Shown here: piece by piece, positions 1-15,800 of the stretch
How positions within the stretch are numbered: position 1 is the first letter of the stretch
How the letters are laid out: every line of letters begins with the position of its first letter
Assembly (NCBI GenBank): GCA_032622095.1
Contig: CP136062.1
Coordinates: forward strand, 223,710,578-223,774,577
Reading direction: 5' to 3'
Source: Siphonodentalium dalli
Taxonomy: Eukaryota > Mollusca > Scaphopoda > Gadilida > Siphonodentaliidae
DNA: 64,000 bases
Translations under genes and position numbers: made by a program
Notes under the pieces: model-generated
Database searches by the model: none
Seen by the model: the letters and a program-made list of their open reading frames with translations, nothing else
What the model was told of the DNA's origin: nothing

Positions 1-1479
1 AAAGGATAGTACCTGCTTTATTAACATTATCAAATACTAGTGTAGAATATCAAAGGATAGTACCTGCTTTATCATCATTACCAAATACTAGTGTATAATA
101 TCAAAGGATAGTACCCGCTTCATCATCATTACCAAATACTAGTGTAGAATATCAAAGGATAGTACCTGCTTTATCATCATTATCAAATACTAGTGTAGAA
201 TATCAAAGGATAGTACCCGCTTTATCATCATTATCGAATACTAGTGTAGAATATCAAAGGATAATACCTGCTTTATCATCATTACCAAATACTAGTGTAG
301 AATATCAAAGGATAGTACCTGCTTTATCATCATTATCAAATACTAGTGTAGAATATCAAAGGATAGTACCCGCTTCATCATCATTATCAAATACTAGTGT
401 AGAATATCAAAGGATAGTACCTGCTTTATCATCATTATCAAATACTAGTGTAGAATATCAAAGGATAGTACCCGCTTTATCATCATTACCAAATACTAGT
501 GTAGAATATCAAAGGATAGTACCTGCTTTATCATCATTATCAAATACTAGTGTAGAATATCAAAGGATAGTACCTGCTTCATCATCATTATCAAATACTA
601 GTGTAGAATATCAAAGGATAGTACCCGCTTTATCATCATTACCAAATACTAGTGTAGAATATCAAAGGATAGTACCTGCTTTATCATCATTATCAAATAC
701 TAGTGTAGAATATCAAAGGATAGTACCTGCTTCATCATCATTACCAAATACTAGAGTAGAATATCAAAGGATAGTACCTGCTTCATCATCATTATCAAAT
801 ACTAGTGTAGAATATCAAAGGATAGTACCCGCTTTATCATCATTACCAAATACTAGTGTAGAATATCAAAGGATAGTACCTGCTTTATCATCATTATCAA
901 ATACTAGTGTAGAATATCAAAGGATAGTACCTGCTTCATCATCATTATCAAATACTAGTGTAGAATATCAAAGGATAGTACCCGCTTTATCATCATTACC
1001 AAATACTAGTGTAGAATATCAAAGGATAGTACCTGCTTTATCATCATTATCAAATACTAGTGTAGAATATCAAAGGATAGTACCTGCTTCATCATCATTA
1101 TCAAATACTAGTGTAGAATATCAAAGGATAGTACCCGCTTTATCATCATTACCAAATACTAGTGTAGAATATCAAAGGATAGTACCTGCTTTATCATCAT
1201 TATCAAATACTAGTGTAGAATATCAAAGGATAGTACCTGCTTCATCATCATTACCAAATACTAGAGTAGAATATCAAAGGATAGTACCCGCTTGATCATC
1301 ATTATCAAATACTAGTGTAGAATATCAAAGGATAGTACCCGCTTCATCATCATTACCAAATACTAGTGTAGAATATCAAAGGGTAGTACCTGCTTCATCA
1401 TCATTATCAAATACTAGTGTAGAATATCAAAGGATAGTACCTGCTTTATCATCATTACCAAATACTAGTGTAGAATATC

Positions 1480-4400
1480 AAAGGATAGTACCTGCTTCAT
1501 CACCATTATCAAATACTAGTGTAGAATATCAAATGATAGTACCTGCTTTATCATCATTATCAAATACTAGTGTAGAATATCAAAGGATAGTACCTGCTTT
1601 ATCATCATTATCAAATACTAGTGTAGAATATCAAAGGATAGTACCTGCTTTATCATCATTAGCAAATACTAGTGTAGAATATCAAAGGATAGTACCTGCT
1701 TTATCGACATTATCAAATACTAGTGTAGAATATCAAAGGATAGTACCTGCTTCATCACCATTATCAAATACTAGTGTAGAATATCAAAGGATAGTACCTG
1801 CTTCATCATCATTATCAAATACTAGTGTAGAATATCAAAGGATAGTACCCGCTTTATCATCATTACCAAATACTAGTGTAGAATATCAAAGGATAGTACC
1901 TGCTTTATCATCATTATCAAATACTAGTGTAGAATATCAAAGGATAGTACCTGCTTCATCATCATTACCAAATACTAGAGTAGAATATCAAAGGATAGTA
2001 CCCGCTTTATCATCATTATCAAATACTAGTGTAGAATATCAAAGGATAGTACCCGCTTCATCATCATTACCAAATACTAGTGTAGAATATCAAAGGGTAG
2101 TACCTGCTTCATCATCATTATCAAATACTAGTGTAGAATATCAAAGGATAGTACCTGCTTTATCATCATTACCAAATACTAGTGTAGAATATCAAAGGAT
2201 AGTACCTGCTTCATCACCATTATCAAATACTAGTGTAGAATATCAAATGATAGTACCTGCTTTATCATCATTATCAAATACTAGTGTAGAATATCAAAGG
2301 ATAGTACCTGCTTTATCATCATTATCAAATACTAGTGTAGAATATCAAAGGATAGTACCTGCTTTATCATCATTAGCAAATACTAGTGTAGAATATCAAA
2401 GGATAGTACCTGCTTTATCGACATTATCAAATACTAGTGTAGAATATCAAAGGATAGTACCTGCTTCATCATCATTATCAAATACTAGTGTAGAATATCA
2501 AAGGATAGTACCTGCTTTATCATCATTATCAAATACTAGTGTAGAATATCAAAGGATAGTACCCGCTTCATCATCATTATCAAATACTAGTGTAGAATAT
2601 CAAAGGATAGTACCTGCTTTATCATCATTATCAAATACTAGTGTAGAATATCAAAGGATAGTACCTGCTTTATCATCATTATCAAATACTAGTGTAGAAT
2701 ATCAAAGGATAGTACCTGCTTTATCATCATTATCAAATACTAGTGTAGAATATCAAAGGATAGTACCTGCTTCATCATCATTATCAAATACTAGTGTAGA
2801 ATATCAAAGGATAGTACCCGCTTCATCATCATTACCAAATACTAGTGTAGAATATCAAAGGATAGTACCTGCTTTATCATCATTACCAAATACTAGTGTA
2901 GAATATCAAAGGATAGTACCCGCTTCATCATCATTACCAAATACTAGTGTAGAATATCAAAGGATACTACCTGCTTTATCATCATTACCAAATACTAGTG
3001 TAGAATATCAAAGGATAGTACCCGCTTCATCATCATTATCAAATACTAGTGTAGAATATCAAAGGATAGTACCTGCTTTATCATCATTACCAAATACTAG
3101 TGTAGAATATCAAAGGATAAGTACCTGCTTTATCATCATTATCAAATACTAGTGTAGAATATCAAAGGATAGTACCCACTTCATCATCATTATCAAATAC
3201 TAGAGTAGAATATCAAAGGATAGTACCTGCTTTATCATCATTACCAAATACTAGTGTAGAATATCAAAGGATAGTACCTGCTTTATCATCATTATCAAAT
3301 ACTAGTGTAGAATATCAAAGGATAGTACCCACTTCATCATCATTATCAAATACTAGTGTAGAATATCAAAGGATAGTACCTGCTTTATCATCATTACCAA
3401 ATACTAGTGTAGAATATCAAAGGATAGTACCCGCTTCATCATCATTACCAAATACTAGTGTAGAATATCAAAGGATAGTACCCGCTTTATCATCATTATC
3501 AAATACTAGTGTAGAATATCAAAGGATAGTACCCGCTTCATCATCATTACCAAATACTAGTGTAGAATATCAAAGGATAGTACCTGCTTTATCATCATTA
3601 TCAAATACTAGTGTAGAATATCAAAGGATAGTACCTGCTTTATCATCATTATCAAATACTAGTGTAGAATATCAAAGGATAGTACCCACTTCATCATCAT
3701 TATCAAATACTAGTGTAGAATATCAAAGGATAGTACCTGCTTTATCATCATTACCAAATACTAGTGTAGAATATCAAAGGATAGTACCCGCTTCATCATC
3801 ATTACCAAATACTAGTGTAGAATATCAAAGGATAGTACCCGCTTTATCATCATTATCAAATACTAGTGTAGAATATCAAAGGATAGTACCCGCTTCATCA
3901 TCATTACCAAATACTAGTGTAGAATATCAAAGGGTAGTACCTGCTTCATCATCATTATCAAATACTAGTGTAGAATATCAAAGGATAGTACCTGCTTTAT
4001 CATCATTACCAAATACTAGTGTAGAATATCAAAGGATAGTACCTGCTTCATCACCATTATCAAATACTAGTGTAGAATATCAAATGATAGTACCTGCTTT
4101 ATCATCATTATCAAATACTAGTGTAGAATATCAAAGGATAGTACCTGCTTTATCATCATTATCAAATACTAGTGTAGAATATCAAAGGATAGTACCTGCT
4201 TTATCATCATTAGCAAATACTAGTGTAGAATACCAAAGGATAGTACCTGCTTTATCGACATTATCAAATACTAGTGTAGAATATCAAAGGATAGTACCTG
4301 CTTCATCACCATTATCAAATACTAGTGTAGAATATCAAAGGATAGTACCTGCTTTATCATCATTATCAAATACTAGTGTAGAATATCAAAGGATAGTACC

Positions 4401-4926
4401 TGCTTTATCATCATTATCAAATACTAGTGTAGAATATCAAAGGATAGTACCTGCTTCATCATCATTATCAAATACTAGTGTAGAATATCAAAGGATAGTA
4501 CCCGCTTCATCATCATTATCAAATACTAGTGTAGAATATCAAAGGATAGTACCTGCTTTATCATCATTATCAAATACTAGTGTAGAATATCAAAGGATAG
4601 TACCTGCTTTATCATCATTATCAAAAACTAGTGTAGAATATCAAAGGATAGTACCCGCTTCATCATCATTATCAAATACTAGAGTAGAATATCAAAGGAT
4701 AGTACCCGCTTCATCATCATTATCAAATACTAGTGTAGAATATCAAAGGATAGTACCCGCTTCATCATCATTATCAAATACTAGTGTAGAATATCAAAGG
4801 ATAGTACCTGCTTCATCATCATTATCAAATACTAGTGTAGAATATCAAAGGATAGTACCTGCTTCATCATCATTACCAAATACTAGTGTAGAATATCAAA
4901 GGATAGTACCTGCTTTATCATCATAA
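1480..4926. repeat. multi-unit sub-block present three times in the satellite
   Basis: The only three units with an ATG (caaATGatag) start at 1533, 2247 and 4084. Each is preceded by a CACCATT unit and followed two units later by TTAGCA and three units later by TCGACATT. The spacings are 714 bp (14 units) and 1837 bp (36 units plus the single-base insertion near 3119). This shows duplication in blocks of several units rather than single-unit slippage. Confidence 0.75.
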
Positions 4927-7649
4927 TCAAATACTAGTGTAGAATATCAAAGGATAGTACCCGCTTCATCATCATTATCAAATACTAGTGTAGAATATCA
5001 AAGGATAGTACCCGCTTTATCATCATTATCAAATACTAGTGTAGAATATCAAAGGATAGTACCTGCTTCATCATCATTACCAAATACTAGTGTAGAATAT
5101 CAAAGGATAGTACCTGCTTTATCATCATTATCAAATACTAGTGTAGAATATCAAAGGATAGTACCTGCTTCATCATCATTATCAAATACTAGTGTAGAAT
5201 ATCAAAGGATATTACCTGCTTTATCATCATTATCAAATACTAGTGTAGAATATCAAAGGATAGTACCTGCTTCATCATCATTACCAAATACTAGTGTAGA
5301 ATATCAAAGGATAGTACCCGCTTCATCATCATTAACAAATACTAGTGTAGAATATCAAAGGATAGTACCTTCTTTATCATCATTATCAAATACTAGTGTA
5401 GAATATCAAAGGATAGTACCCGCTTCATCATCATTATCAAATACTAGTGTAGAATATCAAAGGATAGTACCCGCTTCATCATCATTATCAAATACTAGTG
5501 TAGAATATCAAAGGATAGTACCCGCTTCATCATCATTACCAAATACTAGTGTAGAATATCAAAGGATAGTACCTGCTTCATCATCATTACCAAATACTAG
5601 TGTAGAATATCAAAGGATAGTACCTGCTTTATCATCATTATCAAATACTAGTGTAGAATATCAAAGGATAGTACCTGCTTCATCATTACCAAATACTAGT
5701 GTAGAATATCAAAGGATAGTACCTGCTTTATCATCATTACCAAATACTAGTGTAGAATATCAAAGGATAGTACCTGCTTTATCATCATTATCAAATACTA
5801 GTGTAGAATATCAAAGGATAGTACCCGCTTCATCATCATTATCAAATACTAGTGTAGAATATCAAAGGATAGTACCCGCTTCATCATCATTATCAAATAC
5901 TAGTGTAGAATATCAAAGGATAGTACCCGCTTTATCATCATTATCAAATACTAGTGTAGAATATCAAAGGATAGTACCTGCTTTATCATCATTACCAAAT
6001 ACAAGTGTAGAATATCAAAGGATAGTACCTACTTCATCATCATTATCAAATACTAGTGTAGAATATCAAAGGATAGTACCCGCTTCATCATCATTACCAA
6101 ATACTAGTGTAGAATATCAAAGGATAGTACCTGCTTTATCATCATTATCAAATACTAGTGTAGAATATCAAAGGATAGTACCCGCTTCATCATCATTATC
6201 AAATACTAGTGTAGAATATCAAAGGATAGTACCCGCTTCATCATCATTATCAAATACTAGTGTAGAATATCAAAGGATAGTACCTGCTTTATCATCATTA
6301 TCAAATACTAGTGTAGAATATCAAAGGATAGTACCCGCTTCATCATCATTATCAAATACTAGTGTAGAATATCAAAGGATAGTACCCGCTTCATCATCAT
6401 TATCAAATACTAGTGTAGAATATCAAAGGATAGTACCCGCTTTATCATCATTATCAAATACTAGTGTAGAATATCAAAGGATAGTACCTGCTTTATCATC
6501 ATTACCAAATACAAGTGTAGAATATCAAAGGATAGTACCTACTTCATCATCATTATCAAATACTAGTGTAGAATATCAAAGGATAGTACCCGCTTCATCA
6601 TCATTACCAAATACTAGTGTAGAATATCAAAGGATAGTACCTGCTTTATCATCATTATCAAATACTAGTGTAGAATATCAAAGGATAGTACCTGCTTTAT
6701 CGTCATTACCAAATACTAGTGTAGAATATCAAAGGATAGTACCCGCTTCATCATCATTACCAAATACTAGTGTAGAATATCAAAGGATAGTACCTGCTTT
6801 ATCATCATTATCAAATACTAGTGTAGAATATCAAAGGATAGTACCTGCTTTATCGTCATTACCAAATACTAGTGTAGAATATCAAAGGATAGTACCTGCT
6901 TTATCATCATTACCAAATACTAGTGTAGAATAACAAAGGATAGTACCCGCTTCATCATCATTATCAAATACTAGTGTAGAATATCAAAGGATAGTACCTG
7001 CTTTATCATCATTATCAAATACTAGTGTAGAATATCAAAGGATAGTACCTGCTTTATCATCATTATCAAATACTAGTGTAGAATATCAAAGGATAGTACC
7101 CGCTTTATCATCATTATCAAATACTAGTGTAGAATATCAAAGGATAGTACCCGCTTCATCATCATTATCAAATACTAGCGTAGAATATCAAAGGATAGTA
7201 CCTGCTTTATCATCATTATCAAATACTAGTGTAGAATATCAAAGGATAGTACCCGCTTCATCATCATTATCAAATACTAGTGTAGAATAGCAAAGGATAG
7301 TACCTGCTTTATCATCATTATCAAATACTAGTGTAGAATATCAAAGGATAGTACCTGCTTCATCATTACCAAATGCTAGTGTAGAATATCAAAGGATAGT
7401 ACCTGCTTTATCATCATTATCAAATACTAGTGTAGAATATCAAAGGATAGTACCTGCTTCATCATTATCAAATACTAGTGTAGAATATCAAAGGATAGTA
7501 CCCGCTTTATCATCATTATCAAATACTAGTGTAGAATATCAAAGGATAGTACCCGCTTCATCATCATTATCAAATACTAGCGTAGAATATCAAAGGATAG
7601 TACCTGCTTTATCATCATTACCAAATACTAGTGTAGAATATCAAAGGAT

Positions 7650-10600
7650 AGAACCGGCTTCATCATCATTATCAAATACTAGTGTAGAATATCAAAGGAT
7701 AGTACCTGCTTCATCATCATTACCAAATACTAGTGTAGAATATCAAAGGATAGTACCTGCTTCATCATCATTATCAAATACTAGTGTAGAATATCAAAGG
7801 ATAGTACCTGCTTCATCATCATTATCAAATACTAGTGTAGAATATCAAAGGATAGTACCTGCTTTATCATCATTATCAAATACTAGTGTAGAATATCAAA
7901 GGATAGTACCTGCTTCATCATCATTACCAAATACTAGTGTAGAATATCAAAGGATAGTACCTGCTTTATCATCATTATCAAATACTAGTGTAGAATATCA
8001 AAGGATAGTACCTGCTTTATCATCATTATCAAATACTAGTGTAGAATATCAAAGGATAGTACCTGCTTCATCATCATTATCAAATACTAGTGTAGAATAT
8101 CAAAGGATAGTACCCGCTTCATCATCATTATCAAATACTAGTGTAGAATATCAAAGGATAGTACCTGCTTTATCATCATTATCAAATACTAGTGTAGAAT
8201 ATCAAAGGATAGTACCTGCTTTATCATCATTATCAAAAACTAGTGTAGAATATCAAAGGATAGTACCCGCTTCATCATCATTATCAAATACTAGAGTAGA
8301 ATATCAAAGGATAGTACCCGCTTCATCATCATTATCAAATACTAGTGTAGAATATCAAAGGATAGTACCTGCTTTATCATCATTATCAAATACTAGTGTA
8401 GAATATCAAAGGATAGTACCTGCTTTATCATCATTATCAAAAACTAGTGTAGAATATCAAAGGATAGTACCCGCTTCATCATCATTATCAAATACTAGTG
8501 TAGAATATCAAAGGATAGTACCCGCTTCATCATCATTAGCAAATACTAGTGTAGAATATCAAAGGATAGTACCTGCTTCATCATCATTATCAAATACTAG
8601 TGTAGAATATCAAAGGATAGTACCTGCTTCATCATCATTATCAAATACTAGTGTAGAATATCAAAGGATAGTACCTGCTTCATCATCATTATCAAATACT
8701 AGTGTAGAATATCAAAGGATAGTACCTGCTTTATCATCATTATCAAATACTAGTGTAGAATATCAAAGGATAGTATCTGCTTTATCATCATTATCAAATA
8801 CTAGTGTAGAATATCAAAGGATAGTACCCGCTTCATCATCATTATCAAATACTAGTGTAGAATATCAAAGGATAGTACCTGCTTTATCATCATTATCAAA
8901 TACTAGTGTAGAATATCAAAGGATAGTACCTGCTTTATCATCATTATCAAAAACTAGTGTAGAATATCAAAGAATAGTACCCGCTTCATCATCATTATCA
9001 AATACTAGAGTAGAATATCAAAGGATAGTACCCGCTTCATCATCATTATCAAATACTAGTGTAGAATATCAAAGGATAGTACCCGCTTCATCATCATTAT
9101 CAAATACTAGTGTAGAATATCAAAGGATAGTACCTGCTTTATCATCATTATCAAATACTAGTGTAGAATATCAAAGGATAGTACCTGCTTTATCATCATT
9201 ATCAAATACTAGTGTAGAATATCAAAGGATAGTACCTGCTTTATCATCATTATCAAATACTAGTGTAGAATATCAAAGGATAGTACCTGCTTTATCATCA
9301 TTATCAAATACTAGTGTAGAATATCAAAGGATAGTACCCGCTTCATCATCATTATCAAATACTAGTGTAGAATATCAAAGGATAGTACCCGCTTTATCAT
9401 CATTATCAAATACTAGTGTAGAATATCAAAGGATAGTACCTGCTTCATCATCATTATCAAATACTAGTGTAGAATATCAAAGGATAGTACCTGCTTTATC
9501 ATCATTATCAAATACTAGTGTAGAATATCAAAGGATAGTACCTGCTTTATCATCATTATCAAATACTAGTGCAGAATATCAAAGGATAGTACCTGCTTTA
9601 TCATCATTATCAAATACTAGTGTAGAATATCAAAGGATAGTACCTGCTTTATCATCATTATCAAATACTAGTGGAGAATATCAAAGGATAGTACCTGCTT
9701 TATCATCATTATCAAATACTAGTGGAGAATATCAAAGGATAGTACATGCTTTATCATCATTATCAAATACTAGTGTAGAATATCAAAGGATAGTACCTGC
9801 TTCATCATCATTATCAAATACTAGTGTAGAATATCAAAGGATAGTACCTGCTTTATCATCATTACCAAATACTAGTGTAGAATATCAAAGGATAGTACCC
9901 GCTTCATCATCATTACCAAATACTAGTGTAGAATATCAAAGGATAGTACCCGCTTCATCATCATTATCAAATACTAGTGTAGAATATCAAAGGATAGTAC
10001 CTGCTTCATCATCATTATCAAATACTAGTGTAGAATATCAAAGGATAGTACCTGCTTCATCATCATTATCAAATACTAGTGTAGAATATCAAAGGATAGT
10101 ACCTGCTTCATCATCATTATCAAATACTAGTGTATAATATCAAAGGATAGTACCTGCTTCATCATCATTATCAAATACTAGTGTAGAATATCAAAGGATA
10201 GTACCTGCTTCATCATTATCAAATACTAGTGTAGAATATCAAAGGATAGTACCTGCTTCATCATCATTATCAAATACTAGTGTAGAATATCAAAGGATAG
10301 TACCTGCTTTATCATCATTATCAAATACTAGTGTAGAATATCAAAGGATAGTACCTGCTTTATCATCATTATCAAATACTAGTGTAGAATATTAAAGGAT
10401 AGTACCCGCTTCATCATCATTATCAAATACTAGTGTAGAATATCAAAGGATAGTACCTGCTTTATCATCATTATCAAATACTAGCGTAGAATATCAAAGG
10501 ATAGTACCCGCTTCATCATCATTATCAAATACTAGTGTAGAATATCAAAGGATAGTACCTGCTTTATCATCATTATCAAATACTAGTGTAGAATATCAAA

Positions 10601-13600
10601 GGATAGTACCTGCTTTATCATCATTATCAAATACTAGTGTAGAATATCAAAGGATAGTACCCGCTTCATCATCATTATCAAATACTAGTGTGTAGAATAT
10701 CAAAGGATAGTACCTGCTTTATCATCATTATCAAATACTAGTGTAGAATATCAAAGGATAGTACCCGCTTCATCATCATTATCAAATACTAGTGTAGAAT
10801 ATCAAAGGATAGTACCTGCTTCATAATCATTATCAAATACTAGTGTATAATATCAAAGGATAGTACCCGCTTCATCATCATTATCAAATACTAGTGTAGA
10901 ATATCAAAGGATAGTACCCGCTTCATCATCATTATCAAATACTAGTGTAGAATATCAAAGGATAGTACCTGCTTTATCATCATTATCAAATACTAGTGTA
11001 TAATATCAAAGGATAGTACCTGCTTCATCATCATTATCAAATACTAGTGTAGAATATCAAAGGATAGTACCCGCTTTATCATCATTATCAAATACTAGTG
11101 TAGAATATCAAAGGATAGTACCCGCTTTATCATCATTATCAAATACTAGTGTAGAATATCAAAGGATAGTACCCGCTTTATCATCATTATCAAATACTAG
11201 TGTATAATATCAAAGGATAGTACCTGCTTCATCATCATTATCAAATACTAGTGTAGAATATCAAAGGATAGTACCTGCTTTATCATCATTATCAAATACT
11301 AGTGTAGAATATCAAAGGATAGTACCCGCTTTATCATCATTATCAAATACTAGTGTAGAATATCAAAGGATAGTACCCGCTTTATCATCATTATCAAATA
11401 CTAGTGTAGAATATCAAAGGATATTACCCGCTTCATCATCATTATCAAATACTAGTGTAGAATATCAAAGGATAGTACCCGCTTCATCATCATTATCAAA
11501 TACTAGTGTAGAATATCAAAGGATAGTACCCGCTTTATCATCATTATCAAATACTAGTGTAGAATATCAAAGGATAGTACCCGCTTTATCATCATTATCA
11601 AATACTAGTGTAGAATATCAAAGGATAGTACCCGCTTCATCATCATTATCAAATACTAGCGTAGAATATCAAAGGATAGTACCTGCTTTATCATCATTAC
11701 CAAATACTAGTGTAGAATATCAAAGGATAGAACCGGCTTCATCATCATTATCAAATACTAGTGTAGAATATCAAAGGATAGTACCTGCTTTATCATCATT
11801 ACCAAATACTAGTGTAGAATATCAAAGGATAGTACCTGCTTCATCATCATTATCAAATACTAGTGTAGAATATCAAAGGATAGTACCTGCTTCATCATCA
11901 TTATCAAATACTAGTGTAGAATATCAAAGGATAGTACCTGCTTTATCATCATTATCAAATACTAGTGTAGAATATCAAAGGATAGTACCTGCTTCATCAT
12001 CATTACCAAATACTAGTGTAGAATATCAAAGGATAGTACCTGCTTTATCATCATTATCAAATACTAGTGTAGAATATCAAAGGATAGTACCTGCTTTATC
12101 ATCATTATCAAATACTAGTGTAGAATATCAAAGGATAGTACCTGCTTCATCATCATTATCAAATACTAGTGTAGAATATCAAAGGATAGTACCCGCTTCA
12201 TCATCATTATCAAATACTAGTGTAGAATATCAAAGGATAGTACCTGCTTTATCATCATTATCAAATACTAGTGTAGAATATCAAAGGATAGTACCTGCTT
12301 TATCATCATTATCAAAAACTAGTGTAGAATATCAAAGGATAGTACCCGCTTCATCATCATTATCAAATACTAGAGTAGAATATCAAAGGATAGTACCCGC
12401 TTCATCATCATTATCAAATACTAGTGTAGAATATCAAAGGATAGTACCTGCTTTATCATCATTATCAAATACTAGTGTAGAATATCAAAGGATAGTACCT
12501 GCTTTATCATCATTATCAAAAACTAGTGTAGAATATCAAAGGATAGTACCCGCTTCATCATCATTATCAAATACTAGTGTAGAATATCAAAGGATAGTAC
12601 CCGCTTCATCATCATTAGCAAATACTAGTGTAGAATATCAAAGGATAGTACCTGCTTCATCATCATTATCAAATACTAGTGTAGAATATCAAAGGATAGT
12701 ACCTGCTTCATCATCATTATCAAATACTAGTGTAGAATATCAAAGGATAGTACCTGCTTCATCATCATTATCAAATACTAGTGTAGAATATCAAAGGATA
12801 GTACCTGCTTTATCATCATTATCAAATACTAGTGTAGAATATCAAAGGATAGTACCTGCTTTATCATCATTATCAAATACTAGTGTAGAATATCAAAGGA
12901 TAGTACCCGCTTCATCATCATTATCAAATACTAGTGTAGAATATCAAAGGATAGTACCTGCTTTATCATCATTATCAAATACTAGTGTAGAATATCAAAG
13001 GATAGTACCTGCTTTATCATCATTATCAAAAACTAGTGTAGAATATCAAAGAATAGTACCCGCTTCATCATCATTATCAAATACTAGAGTAGAATATCAA
13101 AGGATAGTACCCGCTTCATCATCATTATCAAATACTAGTGTAGAATATCAAAGGATAGTACCCGCTTCATCATCATTATCAAATACTAGTGTAGAATATC
13201 AAAGGATAGTACCTGCTTTATCATCATTATCAAATACTAGTGTAGAATATCAAAGGATAGTACCTGCTTTATCATCATTATCAAATACTAGTGTAGAATA
13301 TCAAAGGATAGTACCTGCTTTATCATCATTATCAAATACTAGTGTAGAATATCAAAGGATAGTACCTGCTTTATCATCATTATCAAATACTAGTGTAGAA
13401 TATCAAAGGATAGTACCCGCTTCATCATCATTATCAAATACTAGTGTAGAATATCAAAGGATAGTACCCGCTTTATCATCATTATCAAATACTAGTGTAG
13501 AATATCAAAGGATAGTACCTGCTTCATCATCATTATCAAATACTAGTGTAGAATATCAAAGGATAGTACCTGCTTTATCATCATTATCAAATACTAGTGT

Positions 13601-15800
13601 AGAATATCAAAGGATAGTACCTGCTTTATCATCATTATCAAATACTAGTGCAGAATATCAAAGGATAGTACCTGCTTTATCATCATTATCAAATACTAGT
13701 GTAGAATATCAAAGGATAGTACCTGCTTTATCATCATTATCAAATACTAGTGGAGAATATCAAAGGATAGTACCTGCTTTATCATCATTATCAAATACTA
13801 GTGGAGAATATCAAAGGATAGTACATGCTTTATCATCATTATCAAATACTAGTGTAGAATATCAAAGGATAGTACCTGCTTCATCATCATTATCAAATAC
13901 TAGTGTAGAATATCAAAGGATAGTACCTGCTTTATCATCATTACCAAATACTAGTGTAGAATATCAAAGGATAGTACCCGCTTCATCATCATTACCAAAT
14001 ACTAGTGTAGAATATCAAAGGATAGTACCCGCTTCATCATCATTATCAAATACTAGTGTAGAATATCAAAGGATAGTACCTGCTTCATCATCATTATCAA
14101 ATACTAGTGTAGAATATCAAAGGATAGTACCTGCTTCATCATCATTATCAAATACTAGTGTAGAATATCAAAGGATAGTACCTGCTTCATCATCATTATC
14201 AAATACTAGTGTATAATATCAAAGGATAGTACCTGCTTCATCATCATTATCAAATACTAGTGTAGAATATCAAAGGATAGTACCTGCTTCATCATTATCA
14301 AATACTAGTGTAGAATATCAAAGGATAGTACCTGCTTCATCATCATTATCAAATACTAGTGTAGAATATCAAAGGATAGTACCTGCTTTATCATCATTAT
14401 CAAATACTAGTGTAGAATATCAAAGGATAGTACCTGCTTTATCATCATTATCAAATACTAGTGTAGAATATTAAAGGATAGTACCCGCTTCATCATCATT
14501 ATCAAATACTAGTGTAGAATATCAAAGGATAGTACCTGCTTTATCATCATTATCAAATACTAGCGTAGAATATCAAAGGATAGTACCCGCTTCATCATCA
14601 TTATCAAATACTAGTGTAGAATATCAAAGGATAGTACCTGCTTTATCATCATTATCAAATACTAGTGTAGAATATCAAAGGATAGTACCTGCTTTATCAT
14701 CATTATCAAATACTAGTGTAGAATATCAAAGGATAGTACCCGCTTCATCATCATTATCAAATACTAGTGTGTAGAATATCAAAGGATAGTACCTGCTTTA
14801 TCATCATTATCAAATACTAGTGTAGAATATCAAAGGATAGTACCCGCTTCATCATCATTATCAAATACTAGTGTAGAATATCAAAGGATAGTACCTGCTT
14901 CATAATCATTATCAAATACTAGTGTATAATATCAAAGGATAGTACCCGCTTCATCATCATTATCAAATACTAGTGTAGAATATCAAAGGATAGTACCCGC
15001 TTCATCATCATTATCAAATACTAGTGTAGAATATCAAAGGATAGTACCTGCTTTATCATCATTATCAAATACTAGTGTATAATATCAAAGGATAGTACCT
15101 GCTTCATCATCATTATCAAATACTAGTGTAGAATATCAAAGGATAGTACCCGCTTTATCATCATTATCAAATACTAGTGTAGAATATCAAAGGATAGTAC
15201 CCGCTTTATCATCATTATCAAATACTAGTGTAGAATATCAAAGGATAGTACCCGCTTTATCATCATTATCAAATACTAGTGTATAATATCAAAGGATAGT
15301 ACCTGCTTCATCATCATTATCAAATACTAGTGTAGAATATCAAAGGATAGTACCTGCTTTATCATCATTATCAAATACTAGTGTAGAATATCAAAGGATA
15401 GTACCCGCTTTATCATCATTATCAAATACTAGTGTAGAATATCAAAGGATAGTACCCGCTTTATCATCATTATCAAATACTAGTGTAGAATATCAAAGGA
15501 TATTACCCGCTTCATCATCATTATCAAATACTAGTGTAGAATATCAAAGGATAGTACCCGCTTCATCATCATTATCAAATACTAGTGTAGAATATCAAAG
15601 GATAGTACCCGCTTTATCATCATTATCAAATACTAGTGTAGAATATCAAAGGATAGTACCCGCTTTATCATCATTATCAAATACTAGTGTAGAATATCAA
15701 AGGATAGTACCCGCTTCATCATCATTATCAAATACTAGTGTAGAATATCAAAGGATAGTACCTGCTTCATCATCATTATCAAATACTAGTGTAGAATATC
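7650..15800. repeat. higher-order tandem duplication, about 4.08 kb x 2, inside the satellite
   Basis: Private variants recur at a nearly constant distance: GAACCGG at 7651 and 11730, GTGTGTAG at 10689 and 14767, CATAATC near 10823 and 14901, ATTACCC at 11423 and 15502. The spacing is 4078-4079 bp, about 80 units. The order of variants between these markers is the same, so one roughly 80-unit block was duplicated as a whole, recently compared with the divergence between neighbouring units. Block edges are approximate. Confidence 0.8.

Noticed and set aside
1533-4926. Long ORFs of 539 and 280 codons in the satellite as protein genes
   Set aside because: They are pure repeat translation, begin at chance ATG variants, are cut by stops and indels, and lie in an intron on the opposite strand of RELCH.
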